Shown piece after piece: positions 30,269 to 42,580 of a stretch of 64,000 nucleotides of DNA. The translations under genes and the position numbers were made by a program. Source of the stretch: Sipunculus nudus. Taxonomy: Eukaryota; Annelida; Sipuncula; Golfingiida; Sipunculidae. Location: the NCBI GenBank assembly GCA_026874595.1, contig CM049307.1, positions 27,194,362 to 27,258,361 on the forward strand, read 5' to 3'. Numbering within the stretch: the stretch's first letter is position 1; each line of letters starts with the position of its first letter. The notes below the pieces were generated by a model. The model saw only the letters and a program-made list of their open reading frames with translations, ran no database searches and was not told the origin of the DNA.

Positions 30269-33230
30269 GCTGACCTGTAATTTTATATTCAAATGATGCA
30301 ATATTAGTTCTTGTTAAAGGATCAGGACAAGAATGGGATTACCTTTTCAGTTTGGTACTTGGACAGGTATGACAAGTATGAAATAGGGCTGTCTATCTAT
30401 CAGGGAACATTTCATATCAATCCAGTCTTTATTAAATGTTGGCTAAGAGAAAAAAAATTCTCAGTGAGTATATTTGATTTTAATAAACCTGTACTTACTG
30501 AAGAACATTGTTCATGGACATAGATGAAAATTTGTAATGTATATAAAATATTCTATCTCTAGTAACCAGTTATATATGACTTAACCTGTTTTAAAAGGTG
30601 TCCTTTCCTGCCACATCCAGGTAATCTTTCTTTTGTATCAATTTTTATGTCTATTTATAAATCATACCAGCCTTTGTATAAAATGCCTTCATGGCCTTCT
30701 GGTGATGAGAGAACAATCAGGGTACAGTTTTATTGAAAATTATTTATATTTTGTACATTGCTGGATATTCAGATTTTATAAATGTTTTCAGTGCTATAGT
30801 GACCTCTACCAGTATGGTAATCTATCTTAGGGCTGTAACACTATGTTATCTCACAGTGTGATAAATATGCGATACTTCCACAAAAATATGATACACAATA
30901 TAATGCATATAAGGTGAATTAAAGTTAAGATTCAGTGTAAATATTCATCCTTTTTCATTGAAGAATTATATTTCACCTGGAATCCTCTAATACAAGTTAT
31001 TTATTAAAATAAACTGAAATTTATTTCGAAACAATTAGCCTGTTAGATGCCATTACACTTGTTTTGAGCAAACATTTCACTTTACAAGTCTTGTATTGAG
31101 CTCAGAAATGTTTCTTGCTGGACATCACTTACCATTGGGTGATTCATTGTCTTTCATGAATAGGGCGACTGACAATACAAATACGATAGTTGACATTGTC
31201 TCTCGATGTATCAGTGCACTGATGTATAGTTATGGCCCTAATTTATCTCATACAATGTGCTCCTAATGGGTATGAGTGGAACTGATTTATTTTGCTGGAA
31301 TATAGACAAGAGCCTTCTAGTTTTGTCAGCATAATACATGAACATAATATTATCACACCCTGCATATTTAATTTAATAATTAAATGCAGACACTAGTCAG
31401 ATGAATTTGTTGCAGTGTGTTAACCCTGCACAAGTAGGTGAAGGTCATGAGAGGACATTTTGCTCATAGGTCAAGGTCATTTGACTAAGGTAAAATTGGT
31501 AAACTGCAGCTGTTTCTTGTGTTGCATTATTTTGTGGGTGTTTATTTTTTTTTGAGGGAGTAGGTGTTAGAGAGATGGACATGAAGGATGATTTCTCCCC
31601 TCTGGACAGGGGCCTGCTTGTTAACATTATAGAGTAGTCACTGGTTGTTTACTGTAGTAACTGCACAAAGTTGTCTTGCACATAACATTTTCATATGTTA
31701 ATTTTTGATAATCTGTATCATGTGATGATCCCTTAAGGATCAACTCTTCTGTTATAAGTGATCCTTAAAGGATCACCAGCAATGATATATACCAGTAAAG
31801 TACTTACAAAAGATCTCTTCACTGATTATATGAATAAAGTCATTTATGTTTACCCAAAAATACATTTATCACTTATTTATATCTATATATGTCAAATTCT
31901 GGAATATGAGTGCTCTGTGATTTTCAGTGCCTTATAGCTCTATTGCAATGAGTGGTCGATAACAGTAAACAGCTGATGTAATGCTAATTATACTGATTGA
32001 ATATTACCTTGGCTGAGTTGAGCTTCACATCAAAAATATGATATGGAATCTGAATGGTGGTGTATTGAATGTTAATACTCAGAATAAAATGGTAAATGCT
32101 ATTACTGCCCAGTGGGCATGTATAAATTATATAAACCAGGTAATTCTTACTCCTGGACTTTTACCAAATGAAATTCCTGTGTATCAAGGAAGCCTTTCTG
32201 TAAGATATATCTGCTGTTTCTAATTAAAACCTATGTAGATAGCCTATGCAGTTTTAATACAGATGCATCATATTTCCATTAGATATAAAAATTTCATGCA
32301 AGTAAAATAAATCTAGATATACAGTGGCTGATGGGATTGTAGTTTATTTATAGGGAAGTACATGTACACCATACAGCATACCATGACTTGATATAACAAT
32401 ATTGCCACTGCTTGTATTGATATTATAACTATGTGACACTATGAAAGAATGCATACATATATGGAGACAATGAGTAGCATTGCTTTTGTATGTCTCTTTG
32501 TATCTCATGAATTCTTTTTTTCGTGAATGAAATATCATGAACACCGGAAAGTGTTGTCTTGTCTTTTAAGTTTTCTATGATGCTCTCCATATCACTTGAT
32601 AACTTTACACACACTATCATAATATTAAATACAAAAGTAACGCAAAATTTCTGCATTATACAGAGACTTAAACACTTTCATATTTTCAGGCCATCCATAA
32701 ATTTTCCTCCATCATAAAGCAGTAGAATTCAGTAATGAACCTGTGACTTCTTTCTACAGGAGAAGGGAGTGGGTTGTGAATTACTTAAGTCTCCACATGT
32801 CATTCAGATATGTACCTCTGTCTCAAGATATCCAAATCTGAAATTTGTTTTCAAGGGCCTTATAAACTAAAGAAAGTTTAACGATATTCAAAGATTAATT
32901 TCATAACAGCCTTGTGTATGATGGTAATCGCATGATAAATTGAATTTACAAAGTATAAGCCAAGGCACAGACCTTGGGGTTCTATTTCTTGTGCCATTAT
33001 ATTAGCAGCCTCATCTATCAGTTTTAACCTCATGCTGCACCATGCAGTAGTTCATGGATCATAATTTGACAGCATTCTGGTTTTCTAGTATTTATTGGAA
33101 TGTGGCAAACATCAAATTATACAGAAATGACAGTTTAAAACTAAGTGAATTTATGATGTTGATGTTCTCAAATTCCTGCACCCCAAAAGATTTTCACTAT
33201 AATGAAGCTGAAGACATGAACTAAAATAAG

Positions 33231-34090
33231 TAGCACCACCTAGTGAGTTCAAGCTTAACTATAATAGGCAGCACCACCTGGTGAGTTCAAGCTGAACTGC
33301 AATAAGAACCCCCAAACTGGTTACTTCAAGATGAACAATAACTATTGGTAGATGACCAAGCAGTCCCTGGAAGCTTCCCCACAACACCCTCAACATGTTG
33401 ATACTGGAGAATCAGCTATGGAGTGTATGTCCACGGGAATAAGGTTGAGGTAAAATATAAATACATGTATCACATACAAACCTCTGACTTAGGACTAATA
33501 TTTTACCCAAATTTCAGATATTGAAAATCTGCCATGTTGATGATCAAACAGAAAATTGCAGAATATAAGAGAAAAAACAAAAGAATTTTAAATTGATGGT
33601 TGTCCATTTGGTGGGACCTGAGAAGAGCCACCAACAAACAAATTTGCCCATAAACAAACCAAAAAACATTCTATAGTGCTATTACCCCCCCCCCCCCCCC
33701 CCCCCACACACACACACAACCACCACCAAAGATGCCATATTCGTCAGTACCCCCTATTTCAGCCAGGTGATTAGTTGCTTAATCTTGAAATGACGAGTAT
33801 CACAGCTTGTTGACATATTTACATCATCTGTTATTCTTCAAACAGCTGTATCACATAATACCACCCAGGAAGGACCTACTTTATATCAAATTATTTATAA
33901 TAGTTATATTGGAAGGGATGTTGGCAATCATGAATAAGGGCATGCAGAGATTTATTCTTGACATTGCCAAGATGACACCTTCATGTGGAGTGTAGCACCA
34001 CCTGGTGACATCCAGTTGAACTGAAATAGGTAGCACCACTTGGTGACTTTGACATGAACTTGTTATAGTGGCACCAGTGGTGACTTGTAT
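33231..34090 (+). repeat. Two clusters of a 38-bp minisatellite
   Basis: The unit is around GCACCACCTGGTGA(G)TTCAAGCTGAACT-AATAG. Starts are at 33233, 33271 and, diverged, 33309 in the first cluster, and 33995, 34033 and 34071 in the second. The spacing is 38 bp within both clusters. The roughly 650 bp between them contains the long C run and unrelated sequence. Confidence 0.7.
33685..33718. repeat. C run followed by CA repeat
   Basis: About 20 or more C followed by CACACACACACAAC. It separates the two clusters of the 38-bp minisatellite. Confidence 0.85.
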
Positions 34091-34500
34091 TGACATTAAA
34101 GTCACTCAGTTGAGTGCAAAATGAAGCTGTTTGATTTCAATGTATTTTTTCACCATCTGTTGATTACAAGTAGCTTTCAGATGCCTTTAAAAAACAATCA
34201 GAAATGCTCTTTGACAGCTGTGCAGATGTGTACTATGTAGATGTTTAGTATGGACAGGTCCATGACTGAACTCTCTTTAATTGAAGATTAAGGTTATCAC
34301 CTGGATAAATTCAGATGTCATAACCTGTCATGCTGGCAATACAACAAACCTCCTGAATATCCAACTGAGTTTCCATTAGAGACACTAACAGAGATGGAAC
34401 TGGGCCCCCCAATTTCAATGCAAAATGTGTAAAAACTCCATGTAACAACACAATCACAATTTTTTATCTCTATACATCAGGGAAACAAACATGCTAAACA

Positions 34501-37500
34501 AGGCACAGTAACGACAAGGCGTGATCATCGGTGTAATACTTTTATTGTATCCTGAAGAAAAGTGCATAAAAATGAGATTCACACAGAATACTTTTCAGAA
34601 ATAAAACCACAGACGTCATGGTAACACAGATGTCATGGTAACACAAACATCCATGTGATGTGAGAGGCATTAAAAATAAGCACCACGGCGTTCATATTAG
34701 ACCAGGTAAGATACACACACTAAATAACAGGCAGAAATAAAATCACAAAAGTCACAGAGAGATAAAAGGCTTCAAATTAGCACCCCGACTTCTGTATGAC
34801 TGCAACCCTTTAGGATTTAAACCAATGCTTAGTAAAAAGCATCAACCATTCCTTGTGTAATGTCATTGTGTTTGTGCACAGGTGTTTACTCAGCATGGAA
34901 ATAAATATTTATACATCTTTTTATCCTTGTACAAACACTTGTATTATGTACAGTACATAAATAAGCAGTTTTATAAACAAAACACAAGAAAGATTTGTTT
35001 AATATCTATGCTACACTGCAAACAATATTCTTGTAAATGACAAAAGATATATGCAAAGAAGTGAAACGGCATCAAATTCATGGTTAAAAAGAAGTTGGTG
35101 AGTGACATGGATTGAATGTTGGTTTATGATATATGGTTTATGAGATGCAATATGTTGATCATACCTCAGTTTGAGTGTGTAGGATGGTGTGACATTAATC
35201 CTAGTATTGGCACAATGGAAAATCTACACATAATAAACAATTACATACAATGCACATGAAAGATATTAGGTTCTCCAAATTAAGGCAAGCATTCCACATG
35301 GTTTATACATACATATATATTAACATGTATCCATATAGCCATGAGCACAAATAAGAAGCTATTATGTGTCCACATATGAATATTTTATTTTTTTTTTATA
35401 TCATTAAGATTTTTTTTTGCTGCATATTCTGTTGAATAGGAAAAATAAAATATATAACATCTCTTTTTCTAAGATATACTTTGAAACTTTTTAAATAAAA
35501 ATATTTAACACAAAGGGGTGAAAGTACAAGCAGTGACTATTTTTTTTATGTTAAATCCTGCACAGATAATTTTCTAATTTACATAAATATCACTGATATT
35601 GTCCCTCTGTAAAATATCTAATTACCAAAATTCTAATGACCAAAACGTATGTTGATTGATAGGTAAAAATATATTTGCAAAAATGTCTGAGACAGATAAT
35701 ACAGTATTCTTCTAAAAAAACAAGGTATTTTGAACATCTAATCAACAGCCAGAGTAATTATATGGTGTTCAGATAGATCAAAAAGTAAAACTGACGGAAT
35801 CACAGAAAGTATGCCATGGTTTCAAACACTGTGTTACTTGATATAAAGAAACCTCAGCACTGGAAGAATTCAACCTTTTTATATTTATATTTTGTTGAGG
35901 CTTGTGTTTATAAATTTTAAATATGCATGGATATGGCAGCACCAGTCTCTGAAAGGTGTTTTTTTGTTTTAATAAGACAAGAATTATTCTCCAAATCTTG
36001 AAAGAAACTATGCCACTCATGTGTAACCTTATGTAACTTGTAAGTCTGTCTGTTATTTTTTTTTTTTTTTTTTCAAGAGATGCAATGAAAGGTCCATGAA
36101 ATGGAGACACATCTTAGTCAACTGACCCCCTCTACATACAGCCATGTCATGCTACAAAGTATTCTGAAACATCACAACTCTGTCCAGCTTAGTCTTATTG
36201 GTAAGATTAGCCATATCTGCAACACATATTGGCCTCGAGATCAAGATTCTTCCACATACCTACATTTATAACATGGTCATGTGTATGTAACAGAAAAATA
36301 CTTAAGATTTAATATAAATATCTTTTTATTTCATATTCATAAATAGTGTTTTAAATTTTGACAGTGGAATAAATATACCGTCATGTGTATCCATCCCATA
36401 AATGTATGAACTTTGTAAATACATGATATTAAAACAAATTTTGATTGGAAGGGTTGCGGCAGTTTATGCAATTGACATACTATATATTATGCAAATTTGT
36501 GGCAGGCTTAAATAGCACACTGATGCATCAATGTTGTACTTTCCCCACCTGTATTTACAATAAACAGCTGCACATTAGACATGATATTTATAATTTGACT
36601 AGAATTATAATATGTATATATCCAGCTGTCACTTCAATTTATAATATAAATAACTGCATTTCAATGTCAAAATGGTAAACATACATATTAGCTAATCAGT
36701 ACATATTATACCTGAAGAATAATACTCATTTCTAATTCTTGTTTGGATGGCCATGATTTGTTGGCACAATTACCTAATTAAAAACATACCTACAGGACAG
36801 CCATCAGTGTCCAGTTGTCACTTCCCAGACACAAAACATTGACTTCTCAAGTACTTAAGTAAGGGCCATGTCCAACAGTAGGAATATGAATGCTGATCCC
36901 TTTTAGTGACTGGAACATTCTTCTGAATTAACATGATGAAGTGCAATCAGCTTATTTTCTTGGGTTTAGGCCGCTTTATTACACAAGATTTTGTAATTGA
37001 GAATCAGAATGCATCCTCACGTTAATAGCCCTCAGCAATGTATTATCTAAATACTAAATACTACCTAAACATACCTTACTGTGTCAAATCTGTGATCTTC
37101 TCATTTCCCAATGACTGGGTGAAAATATAACATTAATCTCTATTTCAATAAATACAAAAAATTCACAAATTCACATACAGAGAGTATATCATGAGTGACG
37201 CTGGACAGAAAGCTGATGCGATCAAACATGGCATGGAGTTTATACAAAATATTACCCAGAGTTTCATTTAGCTATCAACACAGCGAGGTAGCAGACTAGT
37301 TATCACACGCAACATGTAGCAATAAACATTGAACATTCTCTGTATGAAGAGGTATGATATAAAAATGTATTCAGTAGAACCATATGAGAGACCACCTTAG
37401 AACAGGACCACCTGAATATAGAGACCTTAAAAAATGTAAAAAGTAGATTAATTACTGGCCTGCCTAATTTGTTTGATTAGTCAATAAAATTTACATGACC

Positions 37501-40500
37501 AATCCTTTCATGTTTTATATTTGTGTATGTTTTTTGTGTGTATGTGTTTTGAGTGTGTACCTAGTTTCATGTGCATTAAGTGTTGTATGTTATATATTCT
37601 GTATGAATTTTAGTTGTATGTGTGTCATGGAGTATTCCCTGATCTGTTTTTATACATTTTGATTATCTGTGGTATATTTGCAGCTTCTTACCAAAAGAGT
37701 ACCTGCACATATATATCTAAGTACACAAGTATACATATTTTTATCTCTATAAATAAATTTAATTATTTGTGACTTTTTACTTCACTTGCAAACACTGCCA
37801 ACTTTAACGTTAGACTACCACACAAATTTCACAGTATTCATTTTAGAAAGCTTCATTAACATTAGTCATCAAGTTTGTGAACATATTCCTGCATACATCA
37901 AGACTGATGCCTCCTGAACTGACTGACCATGTTAAACCAGGATACAGCATTAAGTATTTGCTGGTAAACACCAGGTGTGCAGCCCAATATGCACTGACAC
38001 CTAGTGGACATTCAACAAACAACTTTTAGCTGGATCAGTTGGTTTCCCACCTAGCTCACACATACCATGCACAAACATTGATTGTTGGAACATTTTGTAG
38101 TTGCTGTTGTTGTTGTTGCATAACAAAAGAATAAATTTGCACTTAAAACAATGAGTTATATAGTAATAATGTGAATGCTGATAGATATATAAAAACTAAA
38201 TAGGCCAGTAGGTGTGTTTATGGCTCCAGCCTTTATGATATTTGGCATCCATTTTGGTTTGTACAGGTTGATTACAAGATTTGTTTGTAAATATATGTAT
38301 ATTGGTTACATACTGACCACTTGCATGCAAAACTTTCAGGGAGGTATGTAAATATAGTAAATCAAAACCCAGCACCTGCAGTTTTGTCATACGGAGAACC
38401 AATATAGTTAATTATTTCTAAATATTGACAATGAGGAAGCCACAAATATTTTGGTGTGTGTTATGCTTTTATATTATTACTTGCCATACCAGTGGAATAT
38501 ACAATTTTCAAAAATAAGAAATTATAAAGACAATTTAATTTTACAGACAAGTGAAAAACAGATTAACATTTACATTATAAAACAAACTATATTCAAGAGC
38601 CCATAGTAAAAATATAAGATTGTGGCTTACCGGTATACTGAATTATTACATATAATTATTATCATAAAATCAACCGAGTTAAATTTTTGTAAAAACGATT
38701 TTTTTAAAATTTTTAAGTTAAAATTAAAATAATCTCTTTGTTTCAATCAAACTTTATTTTATGATGCTAAAGACTTTTATATTAGTGTATATCTTGTATA
38801 AGATGTCATTTTATGAATTAAATAAAATGTAAAGAGGAGCAAAACTAATAAAGGTTAAACATCATCTGACAGCTGTTCAGGTTATGATCACAGCATGACA
38901 ATATCTGCTCTATTAAAATATAGCGGCCCCTGGGAAACTTCATAGCACCTATGATCATCCTTTAATATAAACTTTCAATAAAAATAAATTTACAAAATTG
39001 CCAGGTGTATCATAATAATCAATTTAGGTGACCTTATCTTCCTGGTATCAGGAGACCTTGGCTAAAAAGCACCTATGGAAATTTAAAAGATTTTGGGCAC
39101 TGGTTTTAAACTATGATTGGCAGGATAGGATAATTTTATAGCACATGAAAAAGTTACACAAACTATATGTTTGTAATCACCGAGCAATATATCCGCCTAA
39201 GCCCACAATTTAGTGCAAGGAATAGGCTTTGGAAATTAGGTCAAGGTAAAAAATAAATATCAGGAGCAAATCTGTCATCTATGACTAATATTGTGGTCAA
39301 TTTTTGAAAATCAGCCATATTTGAGAACTGGCATAATCATGAGCAGAAAAAAAGATGAAAATAAAATTTGGTTATTGTGGTTTCTCACTATGGGGGACCT
39401 AAGATAGTCCACCCAAGGACAAATTTTGACCCAAATATTGATATAATAATAAACTCATCGACCCAAATAAGCCTCCCTTCCATATGGTGGGTCATGGCAT
39501 CATGAGGACATGGCATCACTCTTCTCCCCTACAGGTTTGTAGTGTTCGTATAAAAAGCACAGCCTTGACAGGTTTGATATGTTTTTTGTGCCACTGTTGG
39601 GAAGATGAAAACAGTATCTCCAGGAGGAGGGGGAGAGAGCATAAACCTGACCTGTTGGCCTTCAGTTTGACTGCTCTATGTTCATATAAAACTGAAATAT
39701 GATTTAATGATGGACAAATTGTTTCTAGTTACAACAGCTCTGGTAGATTTCAGTATGTGGAGATCATGTGACCCTCCTATGGTTCTTTATGACAAAGGCT
39801 TGTTTGCTCTAAAGTAAAAGTTTAAAGCCCAGTCTTTATAAAATACACTCCTCTATCAGATATTTGGACAATGGACGGTTTGAAAGTGAGTACTACATGA
39901 AGCACAAGTGTCTACTAGTCGATCACACATGAGATTTCAGGAGGCCTTGTTCGGGAGCTGTCATGTATCAACCTGAACACAATACAGATCAAATGTTAGA
40001 ACATGTACAGGGTAGTATAAACCTAGTATACCTAGTATAAACATATGGGTGTAATCATGAATAAGGATACAACTTTTTTGGCATGAAAGTATATTATGTA
40101 AATAACAGTGGCTTTGTTTTGAGGAAACTCACTGTCAAAGCAACAACTTTGGTGCAGAGATCTACCACTGTTAATTTTTCTTGAAAAATATGTATCTCAA
40201 CTGATATTCCTCTTCACAATCTTCATAATAAATCTGCTTCAATTTAAAAGGCCATTTTGGAATGGGAAATGTGCCACAAAACTGAATTCACACTGGTACC
40301 ATTTCATGTCCTAACTAATGAATACAGAGACTTGTGCTTACATGACAGGTTCAGCAATGCATAGAACCATAAAATGTAGCCTAGAAAGACAAATTCAAGG
40401 TCACTCTTAAAACTACACTGGGATACAATCAGAGTCACTCTACATAGGCAGCAATGTTCACTCCAATACATAAGATACAGAAGCATACAAGTGTCTGCAT

Positions 40501-41126
40501 AATCTGGATTATCTTATTTTTTTTTAATTAAATGTAACTAAATGTTAGTTCAACATAAATTACACTCAAGAATAAATTTATATTGAATGTGATCTGAGCT
40601 CACGGCTAAAAATTATCCTGTTCAATATACGCAAGCAGATTTTTGCTGTTTTTAAAGAAGTATTAACTTAAGACATATCATTTCTTCAGCATCAAATACC
40701 TTTAGGGCCTCCATTATAACTGTAGATATATATTCTATCCTCTTCACATTGGACATAAAGTGCACATGGCAGTACAGAACAGCAGTACACATAGTTACAT
40801 ATAATAAATCCACATTGTTCAGTAAGTTGGAAACTATTGCTATGAATGATAACCTATATGATTTTACAAGTTTCTTAATCTTTTTGTAGATTAATACTCC
40901 ATTGGACACATATTAAAACATGACAAATATATATTTCTGATAATATTAGTTTGCTTTTGCTGAATCACATAATCCCCCTTCAGTGAGTGCATATATTAAA
41001 TGACTGACTGTATGTGCCATTTTGAGTGGCTGTGCAGGAGGATAGGATTCAATGATACACCAACTGATACCATCTTCCAAAACATGTACCAACCTGAAGT
41101 ATATTAATTTGTAGCCCTGTCAGTCT
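34501..41126 (-). other. Probable 3' UTR side of the Kir gene, no other gene seen
   Basis: This lies downstream of the channel stop codon on the - strand. Minus-strand AATAAA hexamers (TTTATT on +) occur among other places at 38753 and 34541, so the transcript end is uncertain and could be several kilobases away. A T run lies at about 36057-36074. No second reading frame with domain content and no structured repeat was found over this stretch. Confidence 0.4.
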
Positions 41127-42560
41127 TCAAAGCTGATTAGCATAATTAAATGCATCCTCATCCATGAATTCTGCCTCTCCCTTGAAACCATGTGATATCA
41201 TTGGGATGACGTGATTGGGCGGAGCTAGTGTTTCTGTCAACAAAGCATGACCTTTCAAATTGGCACTGGATTCTGTTGATATTGACAAATCATCATCATC
41301 ATCTTCTTCTTCCTCTTCTTCTTCCACCTCCTCATCATAGCTAACGTTGGCCGAGTTACTTTCTGAGAGCTCAGCGAGTTCTTTTGCACTGCATTGTGGA
41401 ATATCCACTGGAATGGTGGAATTGAATTTTGAGTAATTTACCTGAAGTTCCCCATTGTCTTTGCGTTTTTCCATTCTTTCAAGCCTGTGACCCCACAGTA
41501 TTTCTCCCGGTAAATAAGATGTCCTTGCTTGGGTTGTCATACCCGTTGATTCAACAATACCTTCAAGAATAACTATCAACTCAAAGTGTGCCTTGTGAAG
41601 GTCCTCTGGGCCTATATCCCAAAATGGGCTCCCTTCATCAATTTTGTGCTCAAGAATTGTTGGCCACAACAAAAAGAGCCGATAGTCACAGCCTTCTTCT
41701 GGTCCGATTTGAACCTCATGTTCGTACAAAGCAATACGCTCTCCTTCCTTTGTGTGTCTTTGCTTGATTAAAACAGCTTTTACATGGGCTTCCACCAGGT
41801 GGCTCTTGCGCATGTCACCTACGCGACATAATAAAACTAACTGACCATCTCTTGTGCATACAACAGCGTTCTTACTAAAAAGTAAGGTCTCTGCTCGATA
41901 CTTAGGCCGAGAAAGTTTTGCAAAAACTATGCCTGTCATAAGAGCTTGAATAATTACTCCAAAACAAGACTGCAACATCATAACAAAGATGGCCTCCGCA
42001 CAGTTGTCTGTCGTGTGCCTTGAGCCGTAGCCAATAGTGTGCTGGGTTTCTATTGAAAAGAGTAATGCGGTAACAAAATTATGTACCTCCTTGACACAAG
42101 GTTTATGACTAGACTCCCCATAATGGTTTATATCCCCGTGTGAGAAACAGATAAGCCACCATATCAAGGCAAAACTCAACCAGCTTAGTGTGAATGCCAG
42201 AATAAACAAAAGTAAAATCCACCTCCACTTTAAATCCACAAGAGTAGTGAAGATATCTGCAAGATAGCGCTGTTTCCTTTTTTTTATGTTTGTCTGCACT
42301 ACGTTGACTTCACCATTTTTGTAGACAAGCCTTTGTCGATTCCGTTTTGATCTACTGCGCTCCCGGGTCAGCCTGGACTTGGTGGAAGGTGGGGGCAGCG
42401 CAAACTGAGCTGTATAATCGGTGAAGGAGTCCACAGAACCTCGTGAGTGGGTGAGGAACTCGCTCGGTACCTTGTGTCGCTGGGCCATAAGTTCTATCTG
42501 GGAGCCATATCCTGATGTGCTGTTGCTGGTACTATGGCCGGTCATCTTGGGGTCCATCAT
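41127..42560 (-). CDS. Inward-rectifier potassium channel (Kir/KCNJ family, Kir2-like)
   Basis: This complete 477-residue protein comes from one uninterrupted exon. The N-terminus is about 90 residues, Ser- and Arg/Lys-rich. The slide helix RYLADIFTTLVDLKWRW (99-115) leads to M1 (about 114-138). The pore has C155 and C187, expected to form the conserved outer disulfide, and the TIGYG selectivity filter at 175-179. M2 spans about 190-214, followed by SRPKYRAETL with the usual phosphoinositide-binding basic residues, and the cytoplasmic immunoglobulin-like domain to about 380 (RVGDMRKSHLVEAHV, LEGIVESTGMTTQARTSYL, EILWGHR). Family members carry K+ into the cell near rest and set membrane potential as tetramers. 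The C-terminal tail has a 16-residue run of mainly Glu/Asp (409-424). Residue 205 is Gln where Kir2.1 has Asp172. The start is the first of two adjacent ATGs. Confidence 0.95.
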   Translation of the reverse strand: MMDPKMTGHSTSNSTSGYGSQIELMAQRHKVPSEFLTHSRGSVDSFTDYTAQFALPPPSTKSRLTRERSRSKRNRQRLVYKNGEVNVVQTNIKKRKQRYLADIFTTLVDLKWRWILLLFILAFTLSWLSFALIWWLICFSHGDINHYGESSHKPCVKEVHNFVTALLFSIETQHTIGYGSRHTTDNCAEAIFVMMLQSCFGVIIQALMTGIVFAKLSRPKYRAETLLFSKNAVVCTRDGQLVLLCRVGDMRKSHLVEAHVKAVLIKQRHTKEGERIALYEHEVQIGPEEGCDYRLFLLWPTILEHKIDEGSPFWDIGPEDLHKAHFELIVILEGIVESTGMTTQARTSYLPGEILWGHRLERMEKRKDNGELQVNYSKFNSTIPVDIPQCSAKELAELSESNSANVSYDEEVEEEEEEEDDDDDLSISTESSANLKGHALLTETLAPPNHVIPMISHGFKGEAEFMDEDAFNYANQL

Positions 42561-42580
42561 CTTATTACTGGCAGGAAAAT
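42561..42580 (-). other. 5' UTR end and splice acceptor of the Kir coding exon
   Basis: On the - strand the coding ATG is preceded by 20 bases and, before these, TTTGTTTCAG with a pyrimidine-rich lead (42581-42590 on +). This is a good acceptor, so the coding exon is probably not the first exon and a non-coding 5' exon lies at higher coordinates. Confidence 0.6.

Larger units (their letters stand above)
29798..34500 (+). other. Zasp 3' UTR and downstream sequence
   Basis: The 3' UTR begins at 29798. Its end cannot be fixed from sequence alone; AATAAA hexamers on the + strand occur at 30482, 31008 and 31833 among others. A small frame with a signal-peptide-like start lies at 30113-30268. A 22-C run with CA repeats lies at about 33685-33718, and 38-bp repeats at 33231-33345 and 33993-34090. 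No other gene is recognised. Confidence 0.5.
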
